This document shows positions 44,423-53,637 of a stretch of 64,000 nt of DNA, in pieces. Positions within the stretch are counted from its first letter, which is position 1, and the number at the start of each line of letters is the position of its first letter. Origin of the DNA: an uncultured Desulfobacterium sp. (GTDB lineage: Bacteria; Desulfobacterota; DSM-4660; Desulfatiglandales; Desulfatiglandaceae); the NCBI GenBank assembly GCA_900258555.1, contig LT984857.1:385795-449794 (forward strand). The letters run 5' to 3'. The notes under the pieces are model-generated. The model saw only the letters and a list, made by a program, of their open reading frames with translations. It was not told the DNA's origin and made no database searches. Made by a program: the position numbers and the translations under genes.

Positions 44423-45844
44423 CTAAGCAATACCGGCCATATCGCTTGCAGGCAGATACATTATAAAGGTGGAGCCTTTTCCGGGTTCGCTTGAAACTTC
44501 AATCCGTCCCTTGTGAGCGGTAATAACAGCCTTGACCAGGCTTAGTCCAAGTCCCAGCCCCTTTTCAGAACGGCTTTGATCGCCCCGATAGAGTCTGTCC
44601 CAGATCCTTGGCAGATCCTCCGGGGGTATTCCTCGTCCTGTGTCTTTTACAGTGATCCCTATTTCTTTATTGTTGCGAAAGGCGTCGAGGTAGATATGGT
44701 TTCCCTCCGGCGTGTATTTAACGGCATTGTCAAGGAGATTGGCCACGGCCTGGCTCAGCCTGGTCTGATCGGCACTGACATGCAAGCCCTTGGGGTATTG
44801 CCTGTGGATGACAATCCCCTTGTCTTCCGCCACATATTGATAGACATCCGCAACCTGCTCCATTACATCTGAGACATCCAGCCCGGTTCGTTTTAGTTTC
44901 ATGATGCCTGTCTCAGCCTCGGATATGTCCAGGATGGTATTTACCATCTGCAGGAGGCGGTCGCATTCTTCTAAGGTGGTCATTGCCAGTGAAATGCTTT
45001 CTTTAGGGTGGTCGGCCCCGATCAGGATCATCTCCGCTGAGCTGCGGATCCTGGTGATAGGGGTTTTTAGATCATGGGCGATATTGTCTGTTACATCCCT
45101 CATGCCTCCAACCAGGGTGTCAATGCGATCCAGCATGGCATTAAATGCCCTCGCAAGTCGCTCTATTTCAACGACCTTTGCCTTGACATTGACCCTCTGA
45201 TCAAATGAGCCCCTTGATATCTCCTGGGCCGTGGCCGTCACCTTTTCAATGCCGAATAAGGCCCACCTGGCAATGCCCCCGCCGACCAGGGCCGCAATGA
45301 TTACCATAGCGGCCATTGTTATGGAGAATATGTGTTTAAATACGGCAACAAATCTTTCATGATCTTCCAGGGACAGGCCGATCTGCAAAACAACCCCGGC
45401 TCCGATCAGGGTATTTAATATCCTCACGGAATATCCACGTCCCGGCAGGGCGATCGTTTCAAAAATATTCTTATCACCCTTTGCCAATTTTTTTAGTGCA
45501 GACTTGCCGAGGCCCAGGTCCGCCCAAGACGACATATTGGTCGAAGCGATCTCCTGGCCTTCCAGGTCGGCCAAACGGAAAAAAATCTTATCCACGCCTT
45601 CGGATTCGGCCTCGATATCCATTGCAGCCTTGACTTCCGCGACCCCTTTTGAAGCAAGGATATTGGAAAACTCCTTTGCCTCACTTAAAAGGTCGCTGTC
45701 TTCACGGTCTTCAACAACTGAAATTATCGTATGGTAAAATGCGAAAAAAGTCGCAAAAACCGATGCGGCGAATATCGCCGAATACCATAAGGCCAGCCTG
45801 AACCAGAGTGTTCGCCCGAGGTTACTCAGATTCCTTAAGGACAT
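44423..45844 (-). CDS. Sensor histidine kinase (CusS/heavy-metal-sensor-like)
   Basis: The 473-residue kinase has membrane helices at about 13-35 and 175-200 with a periplasmic domain between, a HAMP domain, the phosphoacceptor His in DNIAHDLKTPITRIRSSAEM, and an ATP-binding domain with DTGRGIPPEDLPRIWDRLYR and GLGLGLSLVKAV. The AHDLKTP form of the His box is typical of the CusS/IrlS-like kinases next to RND pumps. It overlaps the response regulator by 23 bases and probably senses an envelope stress or toxic compound that the pump exports. Confidence 0.85.
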   Translation of the reverse strand: MSLRNLSNLGRTLWFRLALWYSAIFAASVFATFFAFYHTIISVVEDREDSDLLSEAKEFSNILASKGVAEVKAAMDIEAESEGVDKIFFRLADLEGQEIASTNMSSWADLGLGKSALKKLAKGDKNIFETIALPGRGYSVRILNTLIGAGVVLQIGLSLEDHERFVAVFKHIFSITMAAMVIIAALVGGGIARWALFGIEKVTATAQEISRGSFDQRVNVKAKVVEIERLARAFNAMLDRIDTLVGGMRDVTDNIAHDLKTPITRIRSSAEMILIGADHPKESISLAMTTLEECDRLLQMVNTILDISEAETGIMKLKRTGLDVSDVMEQVADVYQYVAEDKGIVIHRQYPKGLHVSADQTRLSQAVANLLDNAVKYTPEGNHIYLDAFRNNKEIGITVKDTGRGIPPEDLPRIWDRLYRGDQSRSEKGLGLGLSLVKAVITAHKGRIEVSSEPGKGSTFIMYLPASDMAGIA

Positions 45845-46499
45845 AACCTACACCGCGAATGGTATTAATCATCTTTAGGGGAAAATCCTTGTCTACCTTG
45901 TTTCTAAGCCTGCACACCAGGACATCCACCACATTTGTCTGCGGGTCGAATTGATAATCATAAATATGTTCCAGGATCATGGTCTTTGAGACCACGTTTC
46001 CCTTGTTGCGTATGAGATATTCAAGCAGGTTGAATTCACGGGGTTGGAGCTCGATCTTTTTCCCGGATCGTGTGATTTCGCGGTTCAACAGGTTTACGGA
46101 CAGGTCTCCGCATTGAAGGTGCGTGGGCTCATCAGAGATCCTTCCCCTGCGCATTAATGCCCTTACCCTCGCAAGGAGTTCCCCGAAGACGAATGGCTTG
46201 GTCAAATAGTCGTCGCTTCCGATGTGAAGCCCCTTTATACGATCCTCTACAGAGCGTTTGGCGCTCAGGATAATGACCGGGGTCTCAATCTTTCGGGCCC
46301 GCATGGTCTCAATAAGGGTCAGACCATCGAGCTTGGGAAGCATTACATCAATAATCGCCACATCATAGGCCTCCGTAAGGGCCATATGAAGCCCGTCTTC
46401 TCCATCTGCTGCATGATCAGCAGCAAAGCCCGCCTCTTTCAGGCCCTTTAAGACAAACGAGGCGATTTTAAGATCATCTTCCACCAATAGGATACGCAC
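45822..46499 (-). CDS. OmpR-family response regulator (CusR-like)
   Basis: Receiver domain beginning VRILLVEDDLKIASFVLKG, phosphoacceptor Asp in YDVAIIDVMLPKLDGL, Thr/Ser site in VIILSAKRS and Lys in YLTKPFVFGE; the winged-helix domain follows (LQPREFNLLEYLIRN to NTIRGVGYVLKE). The start is taken as the GTG at 46499, since the GAGGTGG before it gives a better spacing than for the in-frame GTG at 46508. It should activate the downstream pump operon together with the kinase gene it overlaps. Confidence 0.86.
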   Translation of the reverse strand: MRILLVEDDLKIASFVLKGLKEAGFAADHAADGEDGLHMALTEAYDVAIIDVMLPKLDGLTLIETMRARKIETPVIILSAKRSVEDRIKGLHIGSDDYLTKPFVFGELLARVRALMRRGRISDEPTHLQCGDLSVNLLNREITRSGKKIELQPREFNLLEYLIRNKGNVVSKTMILEHIYDYQFDPQTNVVDVLVCRLRNKVDKDFPLKMINTIRGVGYVLKESE

Positions 46500-46540
46500 A
46501 ATAGCCACCTCGGGTCACTGGTCGTGAGAGACTTATCCCC

Positions 46541-46653
46541 TTTTGCATTCAAGCGCTACCTGCGTTGACCGCGTCGTCGGCTCCTCGACGTACTACTGAT
46601 GTACGCCTGAGTCGCCTCCTCCTTGTAGCCTTGGTATCATCTTGGATGCAAAA
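46541..46653. repeat. Palindromic intergenic repeat, copy 2
   Basis: TTTTGCATTCAAG at 46541-46553 is inverted as CTTGGATGCAAAA at 46641-46653 with one mismatch. The core carries CTGCGTT, a GACGTAC-TACTGAT-GTACGCC hairpin, TCGCCTCCTCC and AGCCTTGG, in the same order as equivalent parts of the element at 29871-29964. The outer arms differ between copies while the core layout is kept, as in compensated hairpin repeats. Confidence 0.65.
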
Positions 46654-47009
46654 TGGAATTACATTCCCTTGAACAATTAACATAAAAAAATTGTTTAAAA
46701 AAGTAAAAAGGCGATTTCTGACTTTTTACGAGATCATCAAATTTGCGGACGCAATTTTTTCCTTCCATCTCAGAACCGTGCCTGGCTTAAGACGGGTCAG
46801 TGAGAAAGAGTTATAGAATTTTATGGATTTCTTTCAGAATTTCAGGTAATTATTTCCTGCCTTACCGCGGAAGACCTCACGAAAATTAGACGACAGCATT
46901 GGAGAAAAGTTCAGCATGGATAATCGGTTCTTCGAAAAGCCCGTTTTCAAATCTCCTCACGAATACCCTGCCCGGTACTTGACTGGATGCCTTGGGGTGA
47001 AAGGTGAAT
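46654..47009. other. Gene-free AT-rich stretch upstream of korAB and the regulator operon
   Basis: No coding frame with a ribosome binding site was found. GTAAAAAG at 46703-46710 is inverted as CTTTTTAC at 46722-46729, and a small stem around TTGCGGACGCAA at about 46744-46755 is followed by T. These may be parts of the promoter region of the minus-strand two-component genes, but no convincing promoter was recognised. Confidence 0.4.
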
Positions 47010-47250
47010 GGTGAAGAGTGAAGGGCGAAGAGCGAAATTAAATAGTCAAGACGCGACTTGTCGGGTGGTCGTTCGAGTTAGCGAACGCAACCCGCCGCGA
47101 TTACTTTATATATCGAAGAATCATCAAATTATCGACATGTTCTGAAAATATCACGATACTGTCGTATGAATAACATCAGAAGGAGAATGTGAAGTCTAAA
47201 GCCTGAACTGTGAGATTCATAATTTCACTCTTCACCCTTCACTCTTCACC
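47010..47250. repeat. 241-bp element with 31-bp inverted ends (MITE-like)
   Basis: The 31 bases at 47010-47040 are repeated in inverse orientation at 47220-47250 with two mismatches. The ends are made of GGTGAAGAGTGAAGGG-like units. Inside is a hairpin pairing CGGGT..GTCGTTCG with CGAACG..ACCCG at about 47060-47092. No coding frame is present. The structure resembles a non-autonomous transposable element, but the ends are also low-complexity, so a minisatellite-derived origin is possible. Confidence 0.55.
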
Positions 47251-47440
47251 CTTTTTATTTCATGGCCAAGAACAAAACAAATAAAGGATTATCAATAAAA
47301 TGGACAAACCGGTTGGCATATTGTAGGATCTCACGAGAGAAAAATAAGGCCGGGGCATATTCTTGCTCCAGGGGTTTAACCGGAGCCATCATATTTTTCT
47401 TACCACCCTGAATGACTTACCTTTTGGCCTGGAGGATGAT

Positions 47441-49111
47441 ATGGAAGATATAAATATTGTCATTGCAGGTTCTGCTGGTGAAGGAGTGCAGACGGTCGGA
47501 GATGTGCTGGTTGAAACCATCGCAGTGCACGGCTACAGCGTGTTTGCCTGGCAGGAATTTGAATCCAGAATCCGCGGGGGCCAGAACAGTTATTCCATCA
47601 GAATAAGCGACAAACCGGTTAATGCACCACGGATGAAGGCTGATATCCTTCTTGCGTTAAATGAGGGCGCTTGCAATAAATACGAGCCATTGATTAAACA
47701 AGACGGCATACTCATCGCCCAGAAGAAAACCCGCGAGAGGATGATCGCCATTGCCTTTTCAGAAATCGCGCAGAGGGAACTGGGGAACAGGATCTACATA
47801 AACACAATGGTCATAGGGGCATTGGTGGCGGCTGTCGGTATGGAGCTTGAGGTCCTCAATCATGTGCTGACACGGAAGTTCGCTAAAAAAGGTGATAAAG
47901 TTGTTAGTGACAATCTTGTTGCGGCCGGCAAAGGCTACACCCTTGCCAGGGAGGGTTGCAGGGGAATTTGCCCCTGGCTCCTGCCTAAACTTGATACCCA
48001 TTACACTCCCATAGCGGGAAAGGAGGCGCTTTCAACCGCTGCTGCCCTTGCAGGATGTCGTTTTATGGCGGCATACCCCATGTCGCCTTCTACTGATATT
48101 ATCACTATTCTATCTCAGAACGAAAAGGAGTTGGGTGTATTTACCGAGCAGGCGGAAGACGAAATCGCTGCTGTAAACATGGCGATAGGGGCCAGCTTTG
48201 CAGGGGCAAGGGCAATGACGGCCACTTCAGGCGGAGGTTTTGCGCTGATGGTAGAGGCGATCAGTCTGGCCGGGATGACGGAAACCCCGCTGGTTATCAT
48301 CCTGGCCCAGCGGCCCGGCCCGGCTACAGGCCTTCCGACCAGAACCGCGCAAGGGGATCTGTTATTTGCAATCAATGCCGGGCACGGCGAATTTCCAAAA
48401 CTGGTGCTTGCCCCGGCAGATGCCGATGATATATTCAAGAAAATTATGCGCGCCTTTAATCTGGCCGACAAATATCAGATACCGGTCATAGTACTCACAG
48501 ATCAATTCCTTTTGGATTCAATCTTTTCAGTGCAAGATATCAATCTGTCACAGCTTGGTCCCACCTACTATCTTACTGATCCATTTAAAATCCAAGATTA
48601 TAAGCGATATCTGGTGACAGACAACGGCGTATCTCCACGCCTCTATCCCGGACAAGCCACTCATCTGGTAACAGCGGACAGCGACGAACATGACTCCCAT
48701 GGTCACATAACCGAAGACCTTTCCGGAACAGTGATCCGGATGGTTGAAAAACGACTCGCCAAGTATCGCGCCTTGAAGGGGGAAATCAACCCGCCTGAGG
48801 AAGCAGATATAGAGGGGGCGGATAAAATCCTTGTGGGTTGGGGATCTTCGCGTAATGCTATACTGGAGGGAATTGAACTTCTTCGAGAGGATGACATCAG
48901 GGTGGGAATGATCCACTTTACGGAATTATGGCCCCTGCCGGAATATCGCTTCCCGGAAAGTAAACAATACTGGATTGTAGAAAATAACACCACTGCTCAA
49001 CTTGGAAGATTACTGCGCTCTGAGTATGGCATCACCATTGCCGGAGTCATCAATCGTTATGACGGGCTTCCTTTAACAGCGGGTTACATAAGGAGGAACT
49101 TCAATGGTTAG
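47441..49111 (+). CDS. korA: 2-oxoacid:ferredoxin oxidoreductase, fused gamma-alpha subunit
   Basis: The 556-residue subunit has an N-terminal gamma domain (INIVIAGSAGEGVQTVGD, about 1-180) fused to the alpha (pyrimidine-binding) domain (CRFMAAYPMSPSTDII, MTATSGGGFALMVEAISLAG) and a C-terminal domain. Together with KorB it oxidatively decarboxylates a 2-oxoacid (2-oxoglutarate by subfamily) with CoA and ferredoxin, or runs in reverse for CO2 fixation. The ATG at 47441 is chosen for GGAGG five to six bases upstream; an open frame starting at 47363 adds unrelated residues. It overlaps korB by eight bases. Whether the substrate is 2-oxoglutarate or another 2-oxoacid is not certain. Confidence 0.82.
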   Translation: MEDINIVIAGSAGEGVQTVGDVLVETIAVHGYSVFAWQEFESRIRGGQNSYSIRISDKPVNAPRMKADILLALNEGACNKYEPLIKQDGILIAQKKTRERMIAIAFSEIAQRELGNRIYINTMVIGALVAAVGMELEVLNHVLTRKFAKKGDKVVSDNLVAAGKGYTLAREGCRGICPWLLPKLDTHYTPIAGKEALSTAAALAGCRFMAAYPMSPSTDIITILSQNEKELGVFTEQAEDEIAAVNMAIGASFAGARAMTATSGGGFALMVEAISLAGMTETPLVIILAQRPGPATGLPTRTAQGDLLFAINAGHGEFPKLVLAPADADDIFKKIMRAFNLADKYQIPVIVLTDQFLLDSIFSVQDINLSQLGPTYYLTDPFKIQDYKRYLVTDNGVSPRLYPGQATHLVTADSDEHDSHGHITEDLSGTVIRMVEKRLAKYRALKGEINPPEEADIEGADKILVGWGSSRNAILEGIELLREDDIRVGMIHFTELWPLPEYRFPESKQYWIVENNTTAQLGRLLRSEYGITIAGVINRYDGLPLTAGYIRRNFNG

Positions 49112-49982
49112 TATAGAAGACTACAAGGGTAACGTTGAATTCCAGTGGTGTCCCGGATGTTCCAATTTCAGCATCTTAAATGCCATTAAAATGGCCTTTG
49201 TAGAGCTGGAAAAGATGCCTCATGAGCTTTGTCTCGTATCAGGGATCGGGCAGGCCGCAAAACTCCCCCATTATCTTAGATGCAATTTCTTTAATGGGTT
49301 ACATGGAAGGGCCATTCCAGCGGCACTGGGCATACATGTAGCCAATCCACTCCTTACAACAATCGTGGTTACAGGAGAAGGCGATTGTTACGGCGAGGGT
49401 GGCAATCATTTCATCCATGCCCTTCGCCGCAACCCTGACATAACAGCAGTAGTCCATAACAACGAATTCTATGCCCTCACAAAAGGCCAGGCCTCGCCGA
49501 CTACTAGGATAGGGGAGAGACGAACCCTTCAGATTCAAGGGGTGGAAATTGCGCCATTAAATATGCCGGCAATCGCCATTGCACATAATTGCCCTTTTGT
49601 GGCCAGAGGTTTTGCCGGGGACAGCATGCAGTTGAAGTCTCTCTTGGTGGAGGCGATCAAAAATCCGGGCTTGTCCTATGTTGAAGTGATTCAACCTTGT
49701 ATCACATGGGGGACTCACCCCTTAAGCTGGTATAAAGAAAGGGTTTACAAATTAGGAGGTGATTATGACCCGACAAACCGTCAAGCGGCGTTAGAGAAGG
49801 TGTTGGACACGGACGATAAAATTCCCACTGGCATCCTGTTCCGGGGCTCACCGCGCAAGACATTCGCAGAGCGGTTCAGAAAAGAAATCACCAACAGGCC
49901 TCTGGCTGAGCTCGAACCTGTATCAAAAGAAAAAATCTCAGAGTTTATATCCAGACTGCGAATGTCTTCCACTTTGCAGTGA
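49104..49982 (+). CDS. korB: 2-oxoacid:ferredoxin oxidoreductase, beta subunit
   Basis: The 292-residue thiamine-diphosphate subunit has the cofactor motif VTGEGDCYGEGGNHF with VVHNNEFYALTKGQASPTT. Cluster-binding cysteines are visible in QWCPGCSNF and VIQPCITW. The third ligand position, usually Cys in SGIGCS, is Gln here (SGIGQAAKLPHYLRCNFF), though a Cys occurs nine residues further. AAGGAGG precedes the ATG by seven bases. The subunit binds the C2 carbanion intermediate and passes electrons to ferredoxin through its 4Fe-4S cluster. Confidence 0.83.
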   Translation: MVSIEDYKGNVEFQWCPGCSNFSILNAIKMAFVELEKMPHELCLVSGIGQAAKLPHYLRCNFFNGLHGRAIPAALGIHVANPLLTTIVVTGEGDCYGEGGNHFIHALRRNPDITAVVHNNEFYALTKGQASPTTRIGERRTLQIQGVEIAPLNMPAIAIAHNCPFVARGFAGDSMQLKSLLVEAIKNPGLSYVEVIQPCITWGTHPLSWYKERVYKLGGDYDPTNRQAALEKVLDTDDKIPTGILFRGSPRKTFAERFRKEITNRPLAELEPVSKEKISEFISRLRMSSTLQ

Positions 49983-50001
49983 GGAGCGGGATGTGACATG
50001 T

Positions 50002-50020
50002 AGTCATCCAATGGATGACT
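50002..50020. terminator. Hairpin between convergent korB and lipoprotein genes
   Basis: AGTCATCC (50002-50009) pairs perfectly with GGATGACT (50013-50020) across an AAT loop. It fills the 37-base gap between two convergent genes and could stop transcription from both sides; no T run follows it. Confidence 0.4.
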
Positions 50021-50820
50021 CACTGTGCATCAGGAGAAACGTCGTGGTTATTTACACGCTCAAAATCCTGTGGTATTTCCATTTCAAAAATTGAGGGGTC
50101 AAAGTCCTTATTGAAAAAAATCTCTTTGATATTAAGCGTCAGCACAAACTCTGTCTTTTGATCGTAGAGGCGGGTCTTTTTCGCGTACTGTATATCATTG
50201 TTGTTTTGAAAATCAGAGAACGACACCCTTATCTCCTGCTCGGGCATAAAGACATGGCAGGGAAGGGAATCACCGGGACACAGATCAATCAACTGTATTA
50301 TTTCATTGTCCTCTTTTAAGAGGGCAATCTGATTTTCAGCAAAGCACCTTGCCCTGTTGTAATTCATCAATATTGGAAAGCCTCTTCCAAAGGACCATAA
50401 CTGATCGCCATCCACATTTACCCGGAAAAGCATTGATGAGGCCCTGTCGCCGATCTCCCCCTCATAATATCTCTTATCTGGAAATGAAATGATGTGATAG
50501 GCCGTATCGCTTATTAGTATGTAGACAAGCGGCCTTCCCCAAAAGTGTGTGATTTCTATCTTGATCCTTAGAGGATCTTTTGTACCGGCGATGAGGACGG
50601 CCGCCTCGAATTCAGAGCCGTCTCCACCTCTTATGACAATGTCACCTGAGGATACAAAGGAGTGGATCGCATCCTGCTGATTCCTGTAATTAGAGATGAT
50701 ATAAGAGATCTCCTGATCGCTCAGCATGTAACGGGGGTGTTTAGCAGAGATAGGGGCGCAAGAGCTTAGCCCAAGAATTACAAGAAGGGTAACAGCCTGC
50801 CTGAAGTTGAAATAGGTCAC
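50020..50820 (-). CDS. LolB/DUF4292-like outer membrane lipoprotein
   Basis: The 266-residue product has a signal peptide with lipobox LSSC at about residue 18-21. The mature part has the pattern of the LolA/LolB-like beta-barrel half: AIHSFVSSGDIVIRGG, then RIKIEITHFWGRPLVYILIS and YHIISFPDKRYYEG. Proteins of this type bind acyl chains, and LolB receives lipoproteins at the outer membrane, but a LolB role is not proven here. It overlaps the TPR gene by four bases, an arrangement I associate with this bacterial group. Confidence 0.65.
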   Translation of the reverse strand: MTYFNFRQAVTLLVILGLSSCAPISAKHPRYMLSDQEISYIISNYRNQQDAIHSFVSSGDIVIRGGDGSEFEAAVLIAGTKDPLRIKIEITHFWGRPLVYILISDTAYHIISFPDKRYYEGEIGDRASSMLFRVNVDGDQLWSFGRGFPILMNYNRARCFAENQIALLKEDNEIIQLIDLCPGDSLPCHVFMPEQEIRVSFSDFQNNNDIQYAKKTRLYDQKTEFVLTLNIKEIFFNKDFDPSIFEMEIPQDFERVNNHDVSPDAQ

Positions 50821-52604
50821 CTTTTAACCCCCATAAGTCGTCTCACTTCTGATATCTTCTCCTTGAGTTTTTCCGGGCTGGGATGTTCCGATGACAGTGC
50901 CTTTTTGTAATACTTCAGGGCGTTTTCATATTCCATTTTTTTGAGATAGGCGTCTCCCAGGTGTTCATTAATTGTCGGATCATCAGGGGTCAGCTCTGAT
51001 GATTTTTTAAGATACGTGACCGCCTCGTCATACTGTCCCTTCTGAAAGTAGATCCAGCCGAGGCTGTCTATGATATATCCGCTGTCGGGCTTTATCTCCA
51101 ATGCCCTTTTTACCATCTCCATGGCCTCATCCAGTCTTACACCCTGTTCTGCATATGTATAGCCTATGTAATTCAGGGAGTCTGCATGGTCCGGATTGAT
51201 CTCAAGTATCCTATTCATCTGCTCAAGGCATGCTGTCTTGTCCCCTGTCTTGTCGAGGAGCACCCCCAGCCTGAACATCAGATCAATGTCATCCTTAAGT
51301 ATATTCATTCCCTCCTTTACAACGGATATGGCCTTGTCATATTGCTGGAGGTTTTCATAAATGGATGCAAGCATCAGATAAATCTCGGGCCTTTCATTAT
51401 TGAGGGAGATAGCCTTTCTGAGGATGCTTATAGCCTTTTGGTGAAGCTTCTGGGTATCAAGTATAAATGCAATATGCATTTGGGTATCAATGAAGTATTT
51501 TGACCCTTCGGTGATCTGGTAAAAATTTTCAAGGGCCTTTTCAAGATCACCTTTTTCATGATACGCCATGCCAAGGTAGTATCTGGATTTCTGGTCTTCC
51601 GGCCATATTGAAAGTATCAGATTTAACTCCTCGATGGCCTCATCCACCTTTCCCTGTCCAAGATAGATAAGCCCCAGAGACTGCCTTCCTGCCTCACCAG
51701 GTTGGGCATTTTCCTTTATCTGACTAATTTGTTGATCAGCCTTATTTGTAAGTCCAAGCTTTCTGTAGAGCTGAACAAGCCTGACCCTGGCAGACATATT
51801 TTCCGGATTATAATTGAGCAGTCTTTCAAACATCCTGACCGCATCCTTTTTCCGGTTGGTCAACTGATAAAGCATTCCCAGGTCAAACATTGTAGATTCA
51901 TGTCCCTCTTTGAGCCTTAACACCTCAAGCAGTGATTTCTCCGCCGCCTGATAGTTTTTCAATTCCAGCTCAACCTTGCCTCGATAATATCGGGCAATTA
52001 TCGATTCGGGATCCTGTTCGATCATTTTATCAATGATGGAAAGGGCCTCTTTGAATTGGCCCTTTTTGATCTGAAAAGTGGCTAATATGAGCCTTATGCG
52101 CTGATTGCCGGGATCCAGGGCAAGGGCCTTATTATATTGCTCCAAGGCAAGGTCATCCTGTCCGGTCATTGTGTAAAGATCGGCCAGCAATAAGAGATGA
52201 GAGGTGTTTTGAGGCTCAAGCTCTACACACTTGGCAGCGTGTGATATCGCCCCGTTAAAATCCTTCATGCCCTTCAAGAGCATAGCCATCCTCAGATGGA
52301 GGAAGGCTGACTCAGGGTCTTTTTCAATGGCAATTGAGAGATATTCTTGGGCCTTATTATACTCGCCGTTGGTCAGGGCGAGAGAGGCCAAGGTAAAATA
52401 ATTATATGCATCCCGAACCTTGTCCTCTGTCACAGACGGGGCCATTTCTTTTGTAGAGGGGGCCTGTTTTTCCCCGGGCAGGAAATGTGAACACCCGTAA
52501 GACAAGAGTATGACAAATGCGACCATAAACACGGGCTTGAGATATCGGGGGGATAGCATTTTGATGGAAAACTGGTGGATCATAATTATGGGAGATATCC
52601 TCAT
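50817..52604 (-). CDS. TPR-repeat lipoprotein
   Basis: The 595-residue protein has a signal peptide with lipobox LLSYGC near residue 38, a short linker, and then some 13-14 tetratricopeptide repeats running to the C-terminus, with the usual G-x-YDEA-x2-Y and ALEL-P patterns (for example YNKAQEYLSIAIEKDPES, YDEAVTYLKKSSELTPDD). Such solenoids mediate protein contacts in envelope assembly. The ATG at 52604 overlaps the stop of rpoH (ATGA); later in-frame ATG codons at 52583 and 52559 are possible. No enzymatic motif is seen. Confidence 0.78.
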   Translation of the reverse strand: MRISPIIMIHQFSIKMLSPRYLKPVFMVAFVILLSYGCSHFLPGEKQAPSTKEMAPSVTEDKVRDAYNYFTLASLALTNGEYNKAQEYLSIAIEKDPESAFLHLRMAMLLKGMKDFNGAISHAAKCVELEPQNTSHLLLLADLYTMTGQDDLALEQYNKALALDPGNQRIRLILATFQIKKGQFKEALSIIDKMIEQDPESIIARYYRGKVELELKNYQAAEKSLLEVLRLKEGHESTMFDLGMLYQLTNRKKDAVRMFERLLNYNPENMSARVRLVQLYRKLGLTNKADQQISQIKENAQPGEAGRQSLGLIYLGQGKVDEAIEELNLILSIWPEDQKSRYYLGMAYHEKGDLEKALENFYQITEGSKYFIDTQMHIAFILDTQKLHQKAISILRKAISLNNERPEIYLMLASIYENLQQYDKAISVVKEGMNILKDDIDLMFRLGVLLDKTGDKTACLEQMNRILEINPDHADSLNYIGYTYAEQGVRLDEAMEMVKRALEIKPDSGYIIDSLGWIYFQKGQYDEAVTYLKKSSELTPDDPTINEHLGDAYLKKMEYENALKYYKKALSSEHPSPEKLKEKISEVRRLMGVKR

Positions 52605-53581
52605 TTTAAAAAATCGGCGTATTCTTCCTCAAAATTTGGGATTTCCTCTTTCAGCCTTTTCTTTATCTTGCTGACTATCTTTTCCTGTAGCTGGCGGACC
52701 CTCTCTCGTGATATCTTATACTTATCTCCAAGCTCCTGTAATGTCATGGGCTGTTCGGCCATTATCCTGTTGTCGAATATATCCGCCTCTTTTCCGGAAA
52801 GGGTCTTACGGATCTCCCTGAGTTTGTTTGCAAGGGTTTCCCGTGCCTCATGTTCAGACAGCTGAATGTCTGCATCTATTCCGGGATCAGGGAGAAGTGC
52901 ACTGTATGGCTCTCTTGAATCGTCTCCAACAGGGGCGCTTAAGGAGACCTCCCAGCCGCCCAGGCGCTGGCTCATCTCTACGACCTCTTCCTCCTTTACC
53001 TCAAGCCGCTCTGCCAACAGGGCGGGTTCAGGGCTGAAGCCCTGTGATATCAGACGATCTCTTTCCTTTGCCAGATTAAAGAAGAGCTTGCGCTGGGTCT
53101 GGGTGGTTCCGATCTTTACCAGTTTCCAGTTATCCATTATAAACTTGAGCATATATGCCTTGATCCAGAACGAGGCATAGTATGAAAATTTGATTCCCCT
53201 ATAGGGGTCGAATTTCCTGACCGCCTGCAAAAGACCCAGATTTCCCTCCTGGATCAGATCCAGCAGGTTCTTGGTCCAATATCTGTGAAAATCCATGGCG
53301 ATTTTTACTACCAGCCTGAGATTGGAGGTGATCAGGATGTATGCCGCCTTCTCATCATTTCCATCATAAAGCCGCAAGGCAAACTCTCTTTCTTCTTCCC
53401 TGGTCAACAGCCTGTATTGCTTTATTTCATGAAGATACAGCTGCAGGGGGTCATAGGGGACCAGCGCCCTTTCCTCGGCCTTTGCTAAGGGTTGAGTGGC
53501 ATTTTGCCCAGGCACGGAATAATCGTTTTCTGAATATTGGGCGTTTTCTTCCGTAACCAGGTTGTCTTGTTCGTCTTTCAT
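52601..53581 (-). CDS. rpoH: RNA polymerase sigma-32-type factor
   Basis: The 326-residue group 3-like sigma factor has region 1.2/2 (DPLQLYLHEIKQYRLLTREEE, LLDLIQEGNLGLLQAVRKFDP), the RpoH box (TQTQRKLFFNLAKERD) that separates sigma-32 from other sigma factors, and a region 4 helix-turn-helix (TLQELGDKYKISRERVRQL). It directs transcription of heat-shock and envelope-stress genes. It heads an operon with the TPR and LolB-like lipoproteins. The upstream region carries a perfect palindrome. Confidence 0.85.
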   Translation of the reverse strand: MKDEQDNLVTEENAQYSENDYSVPGQNATQPLAKAEERALVPYDPLQLYLHEIKQYRLLTREEEREFALRLYDGNDEKAAYILITSNLRLVVKIAMDFHRYWTKNLLDLIQEGNLGLLQAVRKFDPYRGIKFSYYASFWIKAYMLKFIMDNWKLVKIGTTQTQRKLFFNLAKERDRLISQGFSPEPALLAERLEVKEEEVVEMSQRLGGWEVSLSAPVGDDSREPYSALLPDPGIDADIQLSEHEARETLANKLREIRKTLSGKEADIFDNRIMAEQPMTLQELGDKYKISRERVRQLQEKIVSKIKKRLKEEIPNFEEEYADFLK

Positions 53582-53613
53582 ATAGGCCGGATAAACACCA
53601 AAGAAGCCATTAG

Positions 53614-53629
53614 TCCCGCCATGGCGGGA
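53614..53629. repeat. Perfect 16-bp palindrome upstream of rpoH
   Basis: TCCCGCCATGGCGGGA is its own reverse complement. It lies 33 bases before the rpoH start codon, where it could act as an operator or a leader hairpin. It is unlike the CIRCE element of HrcA. Confidence 0.65.
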
Positions 53630-53637
53630 TTAGCCCT

